Source: Sulfitobacter sp. SK012
Lineage (GTDB): Bacteria; Pseudomonadota; Alphaproteobacteria; Rhodobacterales; Rhodobacteraceae
DNA: 64,000 nucleotides
Assembly: GCF_003352085.1 (NCBI RefSeq)
Contig: NZ_CP025804.1
Location: 4,526,001-4,590,000, forward strand
Direction of reading: 5' to 3'
Shown: positions 37,371 through 47,733 of the stretch, piece after piece
How positions within the stretch are numbered: position 1 is the stretch's first letter
Layout of the letters: every line of letters begins with the position of its first letter
Made by a program: the position numbers and the translations under genes
The notes under the pieces: generated by a model
What the model was told of the DNA's origin: nothing
The model's input: only the letters and a program-made list of their open reading frames with translations
The model's database searches: none

Positions 37371-37411
37371 GTGCACCGCTTCGGTGCACAGGTTGTGCAC
37401 ATCCTGTGCAC
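37371..37411. repeat. Four phased GTGCAC palindromes between gltD and the GFA gene
   Basis: GTGCAC occurs at 37371, 37384, 37395 and 37406, spaced 13, 11 and 11 bases, about one helical turn each. The first two also pair as an 8-base hairpin (GTGCACCG-CTT-CGGTGCAC). They lie 22-62 bases past the gltD stop and 56-96 bases upstream of the GFA start. The site could be a multimeric operator or a folded RNA element controlling expression downstream of gltD. Confidence 0.6.
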
Positions 37412-37432
37412 GCATGTCACAGCCCGACTTCA

Positions 37433-38866
37433 TCACTCAGCCGCCATCACTTCAGCAGTTCCCAGCTTGGCAAGGATCGCCTCGGCACAGTCGCGCCCAT
37501 CCTTGATCGCCCAAACAACCAGTGACGCGCCGCGCACAATATCGCCCACCGCATAAACGCCCTCGGCCTCGGTGGCTCCGGTCACATAATCGGCTTTGAT
37601 CGTACCCCAACGGTTCACCGGCAGGTCCGGGCATTTCCACAACGTTGGCAGGTCCTCAGGCTCAAAGCCCAGCGCCATAATCACCAAGTCAGCGTCTTCA
37701 ACATAATCCGCACCATCGATCACTTCGGGGGCCTGACGGCCAGTGACGTCGGGCTGCCCCAAACGCATTTTTTGGACCATCACGCCCAAAATCGGATCTC
37801 CGGTAAAACCCTTGGGCGCGCTCAACCATTCAAACACAACGCCTTCTTCCTCGGCGTTTTGAACTTCACGCTGGCTGCCCGGCATGTTGGCCCGGTCGCG
37901 GCGGTACAGGCATTTCACGCTTGCCGCACCTTGCCGCACGCTCGTCCGGACACAGTCCATGGCCGTATCGCCACCACCGATCACAACAACCCGTTTGCCA
38001 CTCGCATTCAGGCTGCCATCATCAAATTTCGGCACGTCATCGCCAAAGCTCTTCTTGTTGCTCACAGTCAAGAAATCAAGCGCCGGGACAAGGCCCTGCA
38101 CACCGACACCAGGGGCCTGTAAATCTCTGCTTTTATAGACACCTGTAGCGATAATAATCGCATCATGTGCACGGCGAATTTCATCAAAACTGATGTCCTC
38201 GCCGACATTGCAATTCAGCTTAAAGGTCACGCCACCTTGCGCCAGTTGATCATTGCGACGGGTCACAATGTCTTTCTCCAACTTAAAGCCAGGAATGCCG
38301 TAGGTCAGAAGCCCGCCCGCACGGTCATATCTGTCATAGATCGTGACCTGCACACCCTGACGCCGCAGTACATCCGCCGCAGCAAGGCCGCCCGGACCCG
38401 CGCCGATAATCCCAACACTCTGAGTCCGTTCCTGCGCCGGTTTGATTGGCTGGACCCAGCCCTTTTCCCATGCGGTGTCGGTAATGTATTTTTCGACCGA
38501 CCCAATGGTGACAGTGCCGTGGCCCGATTGTTCGATAACGCAATTGCCTTCGCACAGACGGTCCTGCGGGCAAATCCGACCACAAATCTCGGGGAATGTA
38601 TTTGTGGCCTGGCTGATCTCATACGCCTCTTGAAGGCGGCCTTCGGCGGTCAGGCGCAACCAATCGGGAATATTGTTGTGCAGCGGACAATGCGACTGAC
38701 AATACGGCACACCACATTGACTGCACCGGCTGGACTGCTCGCGGGCTTTGGCGTCCGCGTACTCTGCATATATCTCATGAAAATCTTCACGGCGTAGATT
38801 AGGCGGACGTTTCTCGGGCATATCCCGCTCAACGCTGGTGAATTTAAGCATCGGCTGTTTTGCCAT
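37433..38866 (-). CDS. gltD: Glutamate synthase (NADPH), small subunit
   Basis: A 477-residue flavoprotein delivering NADPH electrons to GltB. The N-terminal 4Fe-4S region has RCSQCGVPYCQSHCPLHN and CGRICPQDRLCEGNC. FAD binding is at GAGPGGLAAADVL followed by RAGGLLTYGIPGFKLEK, and NADPH binding at VVIGGGDTAMDCVRTSVRQGA. The C-terminal AVGDIVRGASLVVWAIKDGRD is the family's closing segment. GAGGGCGAACC precedes the ATG. It is the first gene of gltD-GFA-gltB, the reverse of the E. coli order, and the start faces a divergent cupin gene across about 290 bases. Confidence 0.97.
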   Translation of the reverse strand: MAKQPMLKFTSVERDMPEKRPPNLRREDFHEIYAEYADAKAREQSSRCSQCGVPYCQSHCPLHNNIPDWLRLTAEGRLQEAYEISQATNTFPEICGRICPQDRLCEGNCVIEQSGHGTVTIGSVEKYITDTAWEKGWVQPIKPAQERTQSVGIIGAGPGGLAAADVLRRQGVQVTIYDRYDRAGGLLTYGIPGFKLEKDIVTRRNDQLAQGGVTFKLNCNVGEDISFDEIRRAHDAIIIATGVYKSRDLQAPGVGVQGLVPALDFLTVSNKKSFGDDVPKFDDGSLNASGKRVVVIGGGDTAMDCVRTSVRQGAASVKCLYRRDRANMPGSQREVQNAEEEGVVFEWLSAPKGFTGDPILGVMVQKMRLGQPDVTGRQAPEVIDGADYVEDADLVIMALGFEPEDLPTLWKCPDLPVNRWGTIKADYVTGATEAEGVYAVGDIVRGASLVVWAIKDGRDCAEAILAKLGTAEVMAAE

Positions 38867-39159
38867 TGGTTCGCCCTCTCAATACAATCGAAAGACCCCG
38901 ATAGAGCATCAGCAGTTGGAATGAAAGGCAGCACTGCTGACCTATATTCACATTTATTGCTGCTACCCATCATTTAGTAGCGGAAATCCACCAAATGTAG
39001 GACCGAATCGGGACTATATTGATTTCCGACTGCATTGACTCCCCTCAGACTAGCATAATTCCTCAAACGCATCACAATTCGATGACCTTGGCTAAACAAG
39101 ACAGCTTACGATATCTATATGAAGCGCTACCGACGAAGCACCTGCCAAAGGACAGCACC

Positions 39160-39813
39160 ATGGAACTCAACGCAGACTTCTCCCAGCGGGTGGTGATCCA
39201 CTCAGATCAACTGGATTGGCAGGCCTCCCCAATGGCTGGGGTTGATCGGCGCATGCTAGACCGCATCGGCGGAGAGGTTGCGCGCGCGACGACGATTGTG
39301 CGGTATGCACCCGACTCGAAATTCTCTGCGCACACCCACACGGGAGGTGAAGAATTCATCGTACTCGACGGTGTATTCCAAGACGAGCATGGCGATTTTC
39401 CTGCTGGAACATATGTCCGAAACCCACCCACAAGCGCGCACACCCCCGGTTCAGAGGCTGGCTGCACCATCTTCGTCAAGCTGTGGCAATTCGACATGAA
39501 TGACCGCAAGCAAATCCGCGTTGATATGGCCGTGGAGGCTCAAAAAGGGCGCACCATTCTGCACCAAGATCCTCAAGAAACAGTGACATATCACGCGCTC
39601 GACGCAGGCAAAGCCCTTGCCCAAGACCTACCCGGCGGTGCCGAACTTCTGGTTCTTTCGGGAACCCTGTCTGAAGGGGGTGATATCCTGCGCGAGGGGA
39701 GCTGGTTGCGCTTGCCTGAGGGGGCAAATCTTGATGCGAGTGCTGGGCCGGATGGCGCTGCGGTCTGGATGAAAACGGGCCACTTGCCTTTCGCTTCTGC
39801 TCCGCGCCCATGA
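39160..39813 (+). CDS. ChrR-like cupin protein
   Basis: About 217 residues from the ATG at 39160, chosen for AAAGGA seven bases upstream; the 47 extra codons of the open frame look non-coding. It has two tandem cupin folds: a first with [23 protein letters not shown] (His and Glu metal ligands) and a second, more degenerate one near 150-190. This resembles the C-terminal cupin of the anti-sigma factor ChrR, which responds to singlet oxygen in Rhodobacter, but the N-terminal zinc anti-sigma domain is absent. No sigma factor gene is nearby. It is followed by a FAD oxidoreductase gene after 23 bases. Confidence 0.8.
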   Translation: MELNADFSQRVVIHSDQLDWQASPMAGVDRRMLDRIGGEVARATTIVRYAPDSKFSAHTHTGGEEFIVLDGVFQDEHGDFPAGTYVRNPPTSAHTPGSEAGCTIFVKLWQFDMNDRKQIRVDMAVEAQKGRTILHQDPQETVTYHALDAGKALAQDLPGGAELLVLSGTLSEGGDILREGSWLRLPEGANLDASAGPDGAAVWMKTGHLPFASAPRP

Positions 39814-39836
39814 CGCGCCCACTCCGGACAATCTAA

Positions 39837-40904
39837 ATGCACACCTTAATCATCGGCGGCGGCCTTTCTGGCCTCAGCCTCGCCACGCAATTACACCGCG
39901 ACGGTCACGATTTCTTGCTGCTTGAAGCACGAGACCGCTTGGGCGGACGCATCCTGACGCAAACCGTTGGCAAGGGCTATTTTGACTTGGGGCCAGGTTG
40001 GTTTTGGCCCGGACAGCCCCGGATCGCAGCATTGATCGCAGAGCTAGGGCTCAAGAAATTCGATCAGCACTACGAAGGCATCCTGACTTTTGAGGATGAA
40101 AATGGCGTACAGCATGGGCGCGGACATGCATCTATGCAGGGGTCCTACCGTCTTGAAGGCGGTCTCGGGGCGCTCATCGATGGTCTGGCAAACACCATCC
40201 CGGCTGACAACATGCGCCTCAACGCTGAGGTTACGACCCTTGAAAAAACATCTAGCGGAATAACCGCCAAACTTACGGACGGCACATCGCTGAACGCGCA
40301 GCATGTTGTGCTGGCCTTGCCTCCACGCGTCGCCGCTGAGATGGCGTTTACGCCCGCTCTTCCTACGCCTGCCCTTCGCAGTATGACTGATATTCCAACT
40401 TGGATGGCCGGTCAGGCCAAGGCCGTTGCGGTTTATGAGACGCCCTTTTGGCGTGCCCAAGATCTGTCGGGAGACGCGATGAGCCGTGTCGGCCCGATGG
40501 TCGAAATCCACGACGCCTCTCCAGCGGACGGCCGTTTGGGCGCGCTCTTTGGATTTATCGGAGTTCCTCCAGAAGCGCGACAAGACGAGACAGCGCTGCG
40601 GTCGCATGTTACCGCCCAACTAACACGGCTTTTTGGCCCGCAAGCCGCGCACCCAAAAGCGCTGTTTATCAAGGATTGGGCCGCTGATTCCAAGACAGCA
40701 ACCCAGCTTGACCTGGCCCCGATGTATGCGCATCCAACCTACAGCCTACCCTCCAACCTCAAAGATCCTTGGGGCGGGTGCCTCAGCTTTTCTGGAACCG
40801 AAGTTGCACCTCAATTTGGCGGCTTTCTTGAAGGAGCTCTCGAAGCAGCGGAAGCATCATTTAAATTCCTGCAGCATGCTTATGGATCACAAGCAGAGGT
40901 CTGA
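39837..40904 (+). CDS. Flavin amine-oxidase-like FAD oxidoreductase
   Basis: A 355-residue flavoprotein. The dinucleotide fold is immediate: TLIIGGGLSGLSLATQL, then LLLEARDRLGGRILTQ (the second FAD-contact motif of the amine-oxidase superfamily). The C-terminal FAD segment is GCLSFSGTEVAPQFGGFLEGALEAA, with FSGTE and the GxxEGA pattern. Shorter than typical monoamine oxidases (about 450). Substrate unknown. It follows the ChrR-like cupin at 23 bases, so the pair may act together in an oxidative-stress response; that is speculation. Confidence 0.85.
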   Translation: MHTLIIGGGLSGLSLATQLHRDGHDFLLLEARDRLGGRILTQTVGKGYFDLGPGWFWPGQPRIAALIAELGLKKFDQHYEGILTFEDENGVQHGRGHASMQGSYRLEGGLGALIDGLANTIPADNMRLNAEVTTLEKTSSGITAKLTDGTSLNAQHVVLALPPRVAAEMAFTPALPTPALRSMTDIPTWMAGQAKAVAVYETPFWRAQDLSGDAMSRVGPMVEIHDASPADGRLGALFGFIGVPPEARQDETALRSHVTAQLTRLFGPQAAHPKALFIKDWAADSKTATQLDLAPMYAHPTYSLPSNLKDPWGGCLSFSGTEVAPQFGGFLEGALEAAEASFKFLQHAYGSQAEV

Positions 40905-40992
40905 GCCGCAGGTCTTGCGCCACATATAGGTTCCCCTTACCAATGCTGAGATCATTCTGACACGATCCCAAATTGATAGGCAGGCGCAATCG

Positions 40993-42558
40993 ATGGCATC
41001 CGATCCGCAGATCAGCGACCTTTTCGTCATCGGCGGTGGTGTGAATGGCTGCGGCATTGCCCGCGACGCGGCAGGGCGGGGCCTGTCCGTTACTTTGGCA
41101 GAGATGAATGACCTCGCCTCTGCGACCTCTTCTGCCTCGACCAAGCTCTTTCATGGCGGTCTGCGCTATCTCGAGTATTTCGAGATTAACCTGGTCCGCC
41201 ACGCACTTGCCGAACGCGAAGTCCTGCTGCGGGCAATGCCACACATCAGCTGGCCCATGCGCTTTGTGCTGCCCTACCACCCAGATATGCGGTTTGAAGG
41301 TGAAACGCCCACGTCGCGTATTCTGAATATCGTGATGCCTTGGATGAAGGGGCGTCGCCCCGCTTGGCTGATCCGGCTTGGTCTGTTCATGTATGATAAC
41401 TTGGGGGGCCGCAAAATCCTCCCAGCCACGCAAACGCTATCCCTGAACGGCACAGCCGAAGGGACCCCTCTTGAGGAACGTTTCGCCAAGGCGTTTGAAT
41501 ACTCCGACTGCTGGATCGAAGATTCGAGATTGGTTGTGCTGAACGCGCGCGCAGCCGAAGAGCTTGGCGCTAAGATCATGACCCAGACCCGTGTGACCTC
41601 CGCTAGCCGCAAAGACGATCACTGGGAAATTACCACCGAAGGCGCTACAGGCACGCAAACCCATCATGCCCGCATTCTGGTCAACGCTGGCGGCCCGTGG
41701 GTCGGGGATATCATCCAGTCCAAAGTACACATCAATTCAAGCGAGGGCGTGCGGCTTGTCCGGGGCAGTCACATTGTCACTCCCCGGCTTTATGATCATG
41801 ACAAATGCTATTTCTTTCAGGGAACCGACGGGAGGATCATCTTTGCGATCCCCTACGAGACCGATTTCACCCTGATTGGCACAACCGACGCTGAACATGA
41901 TGACCCGTCGGTCAAACCCGTCTGCACGCCAGAAGAACAGGATTACCTGATCGGATTTGCCAATCAATATTTCAAACGTCAACTGACCAGTGATGACGTC
42001 GTCTGGACGTATTCTGGCGTTCGCCCTCTCTATGATGATGGCGCGCGAAGTGCGACGGCTGCCACGCGCGACTATGTTCTAAAACTAGACGACGAAGCGT
42101 GTGCGCCGATCCTGAATATCTTTGGGGGCAAGATCACCACCTACCGAAAACTGGCCGAAGACGCGCTGGACAAGATTGCGCCTCACATACCCAACATGAA
42201 GCCGCATTGGACCGCTGGTGCCCCTCTGCCCGGGGGTGATTTTCCGGTTGGCGATGTCGCGCGCTTGATCGAAAAGCTGCGATCAAAATACGATTTTCTG
42301 GACCTAAAGTGGGCGCGCCGCCTGATCCGCGCATACGGAACAGACGCATGGCCCCTTTTGGGTGATGCCACGTCAACCGCAGCGCTTGGTGCCAATTTTG
42401 GTGCGACCTTGACCGAAGCGGAAGTGCGTTGGCTTATGACCCATGAATATGCAGAAAGAGCAGAAGATGTGCTCTGGCGTCGCTCCAAACTGGGGCTGCG
42501 ACTGGATGCCGCTGCTGCAAGTAAATTAGACGACTGGATGAAGGAGAACCGCCCGTGA
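40993..42558 (+). CDS. glpD: Aerobic glycerol-3-phosphate dehydrogenase
   Basis: A 521-residue membrane-associated flavoenzyme oxidising glycerol 3-phosphate to dihydroxyacetone phosphate and feeding electrons to quinone. FAD binding is at [21 protein letters not shown], the family signature at [20 protein letters not shown], and [21 protein letters not shown] and [18 protein letters not shown] follow. The C-terminal GlpD cap domain is present. The ribosome site is weak. Its stop overlaps the glpK start as GTGA, so glycerol kinase and dehydrogenase are made together. No glpF or glpR lies in this window. Confidence 0.97.
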   Translation: MASDPQISDLFVIGGGVNGCGIARDAAGRGLSVTLAEMNDLASATSSASTKLFHGGLRYLEYFEINLVRHALAEREVLLRAMPHISWPMRFVLPYHPDMRFEGETPTSRILNIVMPWMKGRRPAWLIRLGLFMYDNLGGRKILPATQTLSLNGTAEGTPLEERFAKAFEYSDCWIEDSRLVVLNARAAEELGAKIMTQTRVTSASRKDDHWEITTEGATGTQTHHARILVNAGGPWVGDIIQSKVHINSSEGVRLVRGSHIVTPRLYDHDKCYFFQGTDGRIIFAIPYETDFTLIGTTDAEHDDPSVKPVCTPEEQDYLIGFANQYFKRQLTSDDVVWTYSGVRPLYDDGARSATAATRDYVLKLDDEACAPILNIFGGKITTYRKLAEDALDKIAPHIPNMKPHWTAGAPLPGGDFPVGDVARLIEKLRSKYDFLDLKWARRLIRAYGTDAWPLLGDATSTAALGANFGATLTEAEVRWLMTHEYAERAEDVLWRRSKLGLRLDAAAASKLDDWMKENRP

Positions 42559-44048
42559 CCGCCACTCATATCCTTGCGATCGACCAAGGGACCACGTCAT
42601 CGCGTGCGATCATCTTTGATGAGGGTATGCACCCCATCGCCTCTGCCCAAGAAGAATTTGAACAGCATTTTCCACAAAGCGGTTGGGTCGAACATGATCC
42701 TTCAGATCTGTGGTCGACAACGGCTGCCACCTGTCGCGCCGCAATCGAAAAGGCGCAGTTGTCTGGCGCAGATATCGCCGCCATCGGGATCACCAATCAG
42801 CGCGAAACGACTGTGGTTTGGGACGCAGAAACCGGCGCGCCATTGCACAACGCTATTGTTTGGCAAGACCGCCGCACGGCTGATTTCTGCCGGACCCTGC
42901 GCGAAGATGGCCATGAACCGATGCTTACCAAGACCACCGGCTTGCTGGCGGATCCGTATTTTTCAGGGACCAAGCTCAAGTGGATCCTTGATCAGCATGA
43001 GGGTTCTCGGGCTCGTGCTGCGCAAGGCAAGCTCTTGTTCGGTACGGTAGACAGCTATCTGATCTGGAAGCTTACCGGTGGTGTCGCGCATGTGACCGAC
43101 GCAACCAACGCTGCGCGGACCCTGCTTTATGACATCCATGCCGGTTGCTGGAGCGAGGAAATCTGCGCCCTATTTGATATCCCAATGCAGATGCTCCCAG
43201 AAGTGCGCGACTGTGCCTCCGACTTCGGAATGACCCGCGCAGATCTGTTTGGCTGTGAAATTCCGATCCTTGGTGTGGCCGGCGATCAACAAGCCGCCAC
43301 CATCGGGCAAGCCTGTTTCGCCCCCGGCATGATGAAATCAACCTATGGCACCGGTTGTTTTGCTCTGTTGAACACAGGCGACACACCGGTCACGTCAAAG
43401 AACCGCCTGTTGACCACCATCGCCTACCAACTAGACGGCAAGCCGACCTATGCGTTGGAGGGATCCATCTTTGTCGCTGGGGCCGTCGTGCAATGGCTGC
43501 GCGACGGGCTTAAACTGATCGACCATGCTTCCGAAACACAACCGCTCGCCGAAGCTGCCGACCCAGAGCAGGACGTCATTTTGGTGCCTGCGTTCGTAGG
43601 CCTTGGTGCGCCTTATTGGAACCCCGATTGCCGTGGCGCAATCTACGGCTTAACGCGCGGCACCGGCCCCTCAGAACTTGCCCGTGCAGCACTTGAAAGC
43701 GTCGGATTTCAGACCCGTGATCTGCTAGAAGCCATGCACGCCGACTGGCAAACAGATGAGGCGGAACCGACCCTGCGCGTGGACGGCGGGATGAGCAATA
43801 GCGACTGGACCATGCAGTTTCTGTCAGACATTATTGGCGCGCCTGTGGATCGACCAATGGTGGTTGAAACAACTGCGCTGGGGGCTGCGTGGCTTGCCGG
43901 ACAGCGCGCCGGGATTTATCCAGACATGCAAGGTTTTGCCGATGCTTGGGCGCTGGAGCGGACCTTCACATCCACGATGGACGACGAAACCAGAGAGGTC
44001 CGGTATGGCGCATGGAAACGTGCGATTAAGGCTACTCTGTCCGTCTAG
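42555..44048 (+). CDS. glpK: Glycerol kinase
   Basis: A 497-residue FGGY-family kinase phosphorylating glycerol, of standard length. [18 protein letters not shown] is the N-terminal phosphate loop, [11 protein letters not shown] a glycerol-kinase landmark, and [18 protein letters not shown] plus [20 protein letters not shown] the central FGGY region. [20 protein letters not shown] is the ATP-site segment near residue 415. The start is GTG, overlapping the glpD stop by four bases. Its TAG forms, on the other strand, the TAG of the convergent iorB: both stops share the palindrome CTAG. Confidence 0.97.
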   Translation: MTATHILAIDQGTTSSRAIIFDEGMHPIASAQEEFEQHFPQSGWVEHDPSDLWSTTAATCRAAIEKAQLSGADIAAIGITNQRETTVVWDAETGAPLHNAIVWQDRRTADFCRTLREDGHEPMLTKTTGLLADPYFSGTKLKWILDQHEGSRARAAQGKLLFGTVDSYLIWKLTGGVAHVTDATNAARTLLYDIHAGCWSEEICALFDIPMQMLPEVRDCASDFGMTRADLFGCEIPILGVAGDQQAATIGQACFAPGMMKSTYGTGCFALLNTGDTPVTSKNRLLTTIAYQLDGKPTYALEGSIFVAGAVVQWLRDGLKLIDHASETQPLAEAADPEQDVILVPAFVGLGAPYWNPDCRGAIYGLTRGTGPSELARAALESVGFQTRDLLEAMHADWQTDEAEPTLRVDGGMSNSDWTMQFLSDIIGAPVDRPMVVETTALGAAWLAGQRAGIYPDMQGFADAWALERTFTSTMDDETREVRYGAWKRAIKATLSV

Positions 44049-45580
44049 GTAAACGAACGAACTGTCTCTATTGCGCCTGCCAACGCCTTTCCTTCGGGAT
44101 CCTGAAGCGCCGCTTCGCGCAAGCGCGCGATCCAGACTGCTGCATCCTCGCGGCCGTGTAACAACTTGGCCGCGCCCATCACGGTACCGAACTTCGACAG
44201 CCCGCGCACATGCGTGTCAGAATAGCCTTTGACCAAGCGTCGACACTTCAAAAGCTCGACGCTGAGCGCATAATCGTTGCTGAGCGGCGTTAGGCTCTGT
44301 TCTAGCCATTCTTCCATATGTGCTATCTCTATTGCGTGACGGTGGGTGCGCAAACGGTAGCCTTTGAGGCCCCCCAAGAAATGCAGCATCAGATACGCCC
44401 ACAGGCTGTCCGTGCGTAGGCGACGTCCCTTGCCAAACCAGCGGCCCAATTGCGCCATCCGTTTCGGATTTGCTTCAACCCGCGCGCCCATCTTTGCTGG
44501 CAGCATTCCGGCGATCTCCTCAGCGCGGGGGTGGAAAAACTCTGTCAGCTGCATCAGTTGATCATCCTGCGCACCCATCTCTGCTCTGATCCGGTCAAAG
44601 CGCGGACGCCGGGTTTTCAAATCAGCCACCCGGATGATGTCATCATAGGACATCGCATTGGCGATATATTTTGCCGCTGTAATGCTGAGCTTCCAATCAT
44701 GCGCAGCGTCATCTTGCCCGACGATTTCCGCCAGCCTTTCCAGATAGACCGCGCCATAACTGCAATCCTGAAAATTCACGACTTTGCGCAGGCCAGCCTG
44801 TGCCATCTCATGAACACGCTCAGGCAAAGTGCCCACTCTGTTGATGAGTTTTTGCCAGTCCCGCAGCAACACATCGGGCCCAACGATCTGCGCGATTGGC
44901 TTTGCGGCCATTTCAGGCGCGTCAGGCTCACCGTTCTGGGCTGCATCAAACCCCGCAGCAAATGCCCGCAGCGAAGGCTCAACTCCTTTGCCTCCTGCCC
45001 GGATGGCATCCTCAAACATCGCGCGGTCAAACGGTAGTGCGCCGGATCCTGCCAAAGCGCCAAATAAAGACGCGGAAATGACTGAACCTTGCGCGATCGC
45101 CAACTGTTCCATATTCGCCAATATCAGTCTCTGTGCGGCAATTTCGGCTGCGGCGTGCACCTCATCTGCATTGGCTATTCCATCCCCAGGTACCGTTTTT
45201 TCGCTGACTGCCAAAGTGCGATGCGTTGAACCAATCAGCGTTGTTCGATCCGGCGTCACAAAGCCGCGCAATACAGCGCGCCCCACTTCCATCATCTCTG
45301 AGGCGATCAGCACGTCGACGTCGCCGGTCGACGGGGCCAGCGCAAAAATCGGCTGCTGCGCACTGCTTGGGATCATCTCAACATAATAGATCGTGGCCCC
45401 GGTACGCTGCGACACGCCAGCTACGGATGTCGCCTGCACATCATAACCATTGGCCCGCGCCATCCCTTCGATCCAGCCCGTCAGCACGCCGCCGCCTTGC
45501 CCACCAACGGCCATCACTGCCAGCTTTAGGATCTCTCCCATGCGTGCATCAGGGGTCTTTTGCGGTAAAATCAGGTTCAC
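44045..45580 (-). CDS. iorB: Indolepyruvate:ferredoxin oxidoreductase beta-type subunit with a long C-terminal extension
   Basis: About 511 residues from the GTG at 45580, which overlaps the iorA stop as GTGA. The first 190 or so residues are a gamma-type domain of 2-oxoacid:ferredoxin oxidoreductases ([39 protein letters not shown]). The remaining 300 are a helical extension with no motif I can name. Archaeal IorB is only about 200 residues, so this is the long proteobacterial type. With IorA it would oxidatively decarboxylate an aryl or indolyl 2-oxoacid to its CoA ester or acid, reducing ferredoxin. Last gene of the leftward operon. Confidence 0.85.
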   Translation of the reverse strand: MNLILPQKTPDARMGEILKLAVMAVGGQGGGVLTGWIEGMARANGYDVQATSVAGVSQRTGATIYYVEMIPSSAQQPIFALAPSTGDVDVLIASEMMEVGRAVLRGFVTPDRTTLIGSTHRTLAVSEKTVPGDGIANADEVHAAAEIAAQRLILANMEQLAIAQGSVISASLFGALAGSGALPFDRAMFEDAIRAGGKGVEPSLRAFAAGFDAAQNGEPDAPEMAAKPIAQIVGPDVLLRDWQKLINRVGTLPERVHEMAQAGLRKVVNFQDCSYGAVYLERLAEIVGQDDAAHDWKLSITAAKYIANAMSYDDIIRVADLKTRRPRFDRIRAEMGAQDDQLMQLTEFFHPRAEEIAGMLPAKMGARVEANPKRMAQLGRWFGKGRRLRTDSLWAYLMLHFLGGLKGYRLRTHRHAIEIAHMEEWLEQSLTPLSNDYALSVELLKCRRLVKGYSDTHVRGLSKFGTVMGAAKLLHGREDAAVWIARLREAALQDPEGKALAGAIETVRSFT

Positions 45581-47724
45581 GCGACATCCTCTAGGCGCAG
45601 GCGTTTTGCATCCCGCTTGGTCTGTAGCCAATCGATCACCTGACTTCGCTTATCGGCCACCCAACGCTCAAATCCGCTGGGATTATGCACCACATCAGCT
45701 CGGTAAAATGAAGGACAGAGCACGGCAGCATCTGCGACTTCGCCGCAATTTCCGCACCCCACACAGGTCTGATCAATATGCGCGACAGGATCATCGCGCA
45801 GCGGGTCATTAAGCCGCTTCAGCGACAAAGACGGACAACCAGAAAGCCGGATGCAAGCGTGGTCCCCGGTGCAAACATCCGCATCAATGCCAAAGCGCGG
45901 AATATCCACCCGCCGTCCTTCTTTGATCGCTTTGTTGCGCAACGGTTTTTCACGCCGCTGCTTGTTCAACATGCATTCAGACGAGGCGACAATCACCTTT
46001 GGCCCTTTAAAATCCGTCGTCAGTGCCTCGTGCAGAACCTCCCGAACTTTGCCGACGTCATAGGTGTGGTCAATCTGGCGTATCCACTCCACACCGACAC
46101 CCTTCAGCGCCGCTGAAATCGGATTATTCGTCGCCTTCGTTGCATTAGGGGCCCGCGAAGATAGCACGTCCTGCCCGCCTGTTGCTGCAGAATAGTAATT
46201 GTCCACGATCACCGCCACGCTGTCGGATTTGTTGAACACCATGTTTCCAATCGACGAACTAAGCCCGTTGTGCCAAAAACCCCCATCCCCCAAGATCGAG
46301 ATCGCGCGCCGCTCCCCGCCCCCATCAAAGGCGGCGTTGGACGCTGGCCCCAATCCATAGCCCATCGTCGATCCGCCAATCTCAAACGGCGGCAAACTGG
46401 CAAATAGGTGGCAGCCGATATCGCCAGTGATCTGGTGTTTGCCTAATTCCTGTTCGGTCAATTTTAGAGCTGCAAAGATGGGGCGTTCCGGGCAACCGGT
46501 GCAAAAGCCAGGTGGGCGAATAGGCACTGTTTTGCTCAGATCAGGTATCTCTGGTTGCGGCGCGTTTGGCGCGCGCACTGCACCGGGTAGCATGTCAGGG
46601 GCAGCGGCACGTAGAAACCAGGTTACGCCATCAAGCATCACCTGACCTGTGTATTCACCCGCCATCGGCAACACGTCTTTGCCATAGAGCTTCAGCTGCC
46701 GTCCCGACTTGAAAAGATACGATCCCAGCTGTTGTTCAATGTGATCAGGCTGGCCTTCTTCCACGATCATCACGTGGTCCTTGCCTTCGCAAAATCCATC
46801 AAATTCGTCTCTAACTATAGGATATGTGACGTTAAGCACATAGATCGGTATGTCGCTTTTCCCGAATACATCCGCCAATCCAAGCCGTTGCAATGCGCGG
46901 ATCAAGCCATTGTACATGCCGCCCTGTACGATGATCCCAAGCGACGCTTTGCTTGGTCCAAACATCTCGTTTAGCTTGTTCTCAACGATGAATTTTTCGG
47001 CCGCGGGCCAGCGATTGTTGATCTTATCCTGCTCATGCAGGTAACTCATGGGCGGCAACACGACACGCGCGAAATCGCTGCGCGGGTTCTCAACTGCTTC
47101 CTTAACCGTCAAGGGCGGTGCCACGTTATCGCGAGTCTCAAAGCTGCCCGTGACGTGGCAAGATCGGATGCGCACCATCAGCATCACTGGCGTATTACTT
47201 GCCTCAGACAGCTCAAAACCGTCTTTCACCGCTTTGGTGATGCTAGGCAGGTTTGGTCGAGGATCCAGCATCCAGAACTGCGACTTCATTGCAAATCCGT
47301 GGCTGCGTTCTTGCATGATCGACGATCCCTCGCCGTAATCTTCGCCGACAATCACCAAAGCTCCACCCGTCACACCTGAGGAGCTGAGATTGGCCAATGC
47401 ATCTGATGCGACATTGACCCCAACAGGCCCCTTAAACGTTACCGCACCCCGGATTGGGTAGTGCACGGAAGCAGCTAACATCGCTGCGGCTGCTGCCTCG
47501 CTTGCGTTGGCCTCGAACCGTACGCCAAGTTCACCCATGAGTTCTTGCGCATCTGCCAATACGTCCATCAAATGGCTGATCGGAGCCCCCTGATACCCGC
47601 CAACATACCCGACACCGTTTTCCAACAGCGCCTTGGTGATCGCCAGAATGCCCTCGCCGGTGAATACATCACCATCACCTTTGCGCAGGTGCTCTACCTC
47701 AGCCTTGAACGAACGTTCAGCCAT
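45577..47724 (-). CDS. iorA: Indolepyruvate:ferredoxin oxidoreductase alpha subunit (TPP and Fe-S)
   Basis: A 715-residue catalytic subunit. An N-terminal pyrimidine-binding domain (VGYVGGYQGAPISHLMDVL, near 38) is followed by a middle segment and a C-terminal TPP-binding domain (TGDIGCHLFASLPPF, and SILGDGGFWHNGLSSSIGN with the GDG motif). At the C-terminus are Cys-rich cluster segments: CTGDHACIRLSGCPSL and CVGCGNC with a later Cys-Pro. This is the 2-oxoacid:ferredoxin oxidoreductase order of IorA. The ATG has AAGGGGGC upstream. It follows marR by nine bases and is coupled to iorB. In this cluster the 2-oxoacid might be isatinate or indolepyruvate; the sequence alone does not decide. Confidence 0.92.
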   Translation of the reverse strand: MAERSFKAEVEHLRKGDGDVFTGEGILAITKALLENGVGYVGGYQGAPISHLMDVLADAQELMGELGVRFEANASEAAAAAMLAASVHYPIRGAVTFKGPVGVNVASDALANLSSSGVTGGALVIVGEDYGEGSSIMQERSHGFAMKSQFWMLDPRPNLPSITKAVKDGFELSEASNTPVMLMVRIRSCHVTGSFETRDNVAPPLTVKEAVENPRSDFARVVLPPMSYLHEQDKINNRWPAAEKFIVENKLNEMFGPSKASLGIIVQGGMYNGLIRALQRLGLADVFGKSDIPIYVLNVTYPIVRDEFDGFCEGKDHVMIVEEGQPDHIEQQLGSYLFKSGRQLKLYGKDVLPMAGEYTGQVMLDGVTWFLRAAAPDMLPGAVRAPNAPQPEIPDLSKTVPIRPPGFCTGCPERPIFAALKLTEQELGKHQITGDIGCHLFASLPPFEIGGSTMGYGLGPASNAAFDGGGERRAISILGDGGFWHNGLSSSIGNMVFNKSDSVAVIVDNYYSAATGGQDVLSSRAPNATKATNNPISAALKGVGVEWIRQIDHTYDVGKVREVLHEALTTDFKGPKVIVASSECMLNKQRREKPLRNKAIKEGRRVDIPRFGIDADVCTGDHACIRLSGCPSLSLKRLNDPLRDDPVAHIDQTCVGCGNCGEVADAAVLCPSFYRADVVHNPSGFERWVADKRSQVIDWLQTKRDAKRLRLEDVA

Positions 47725-47733
47725 AGTGCCCCC

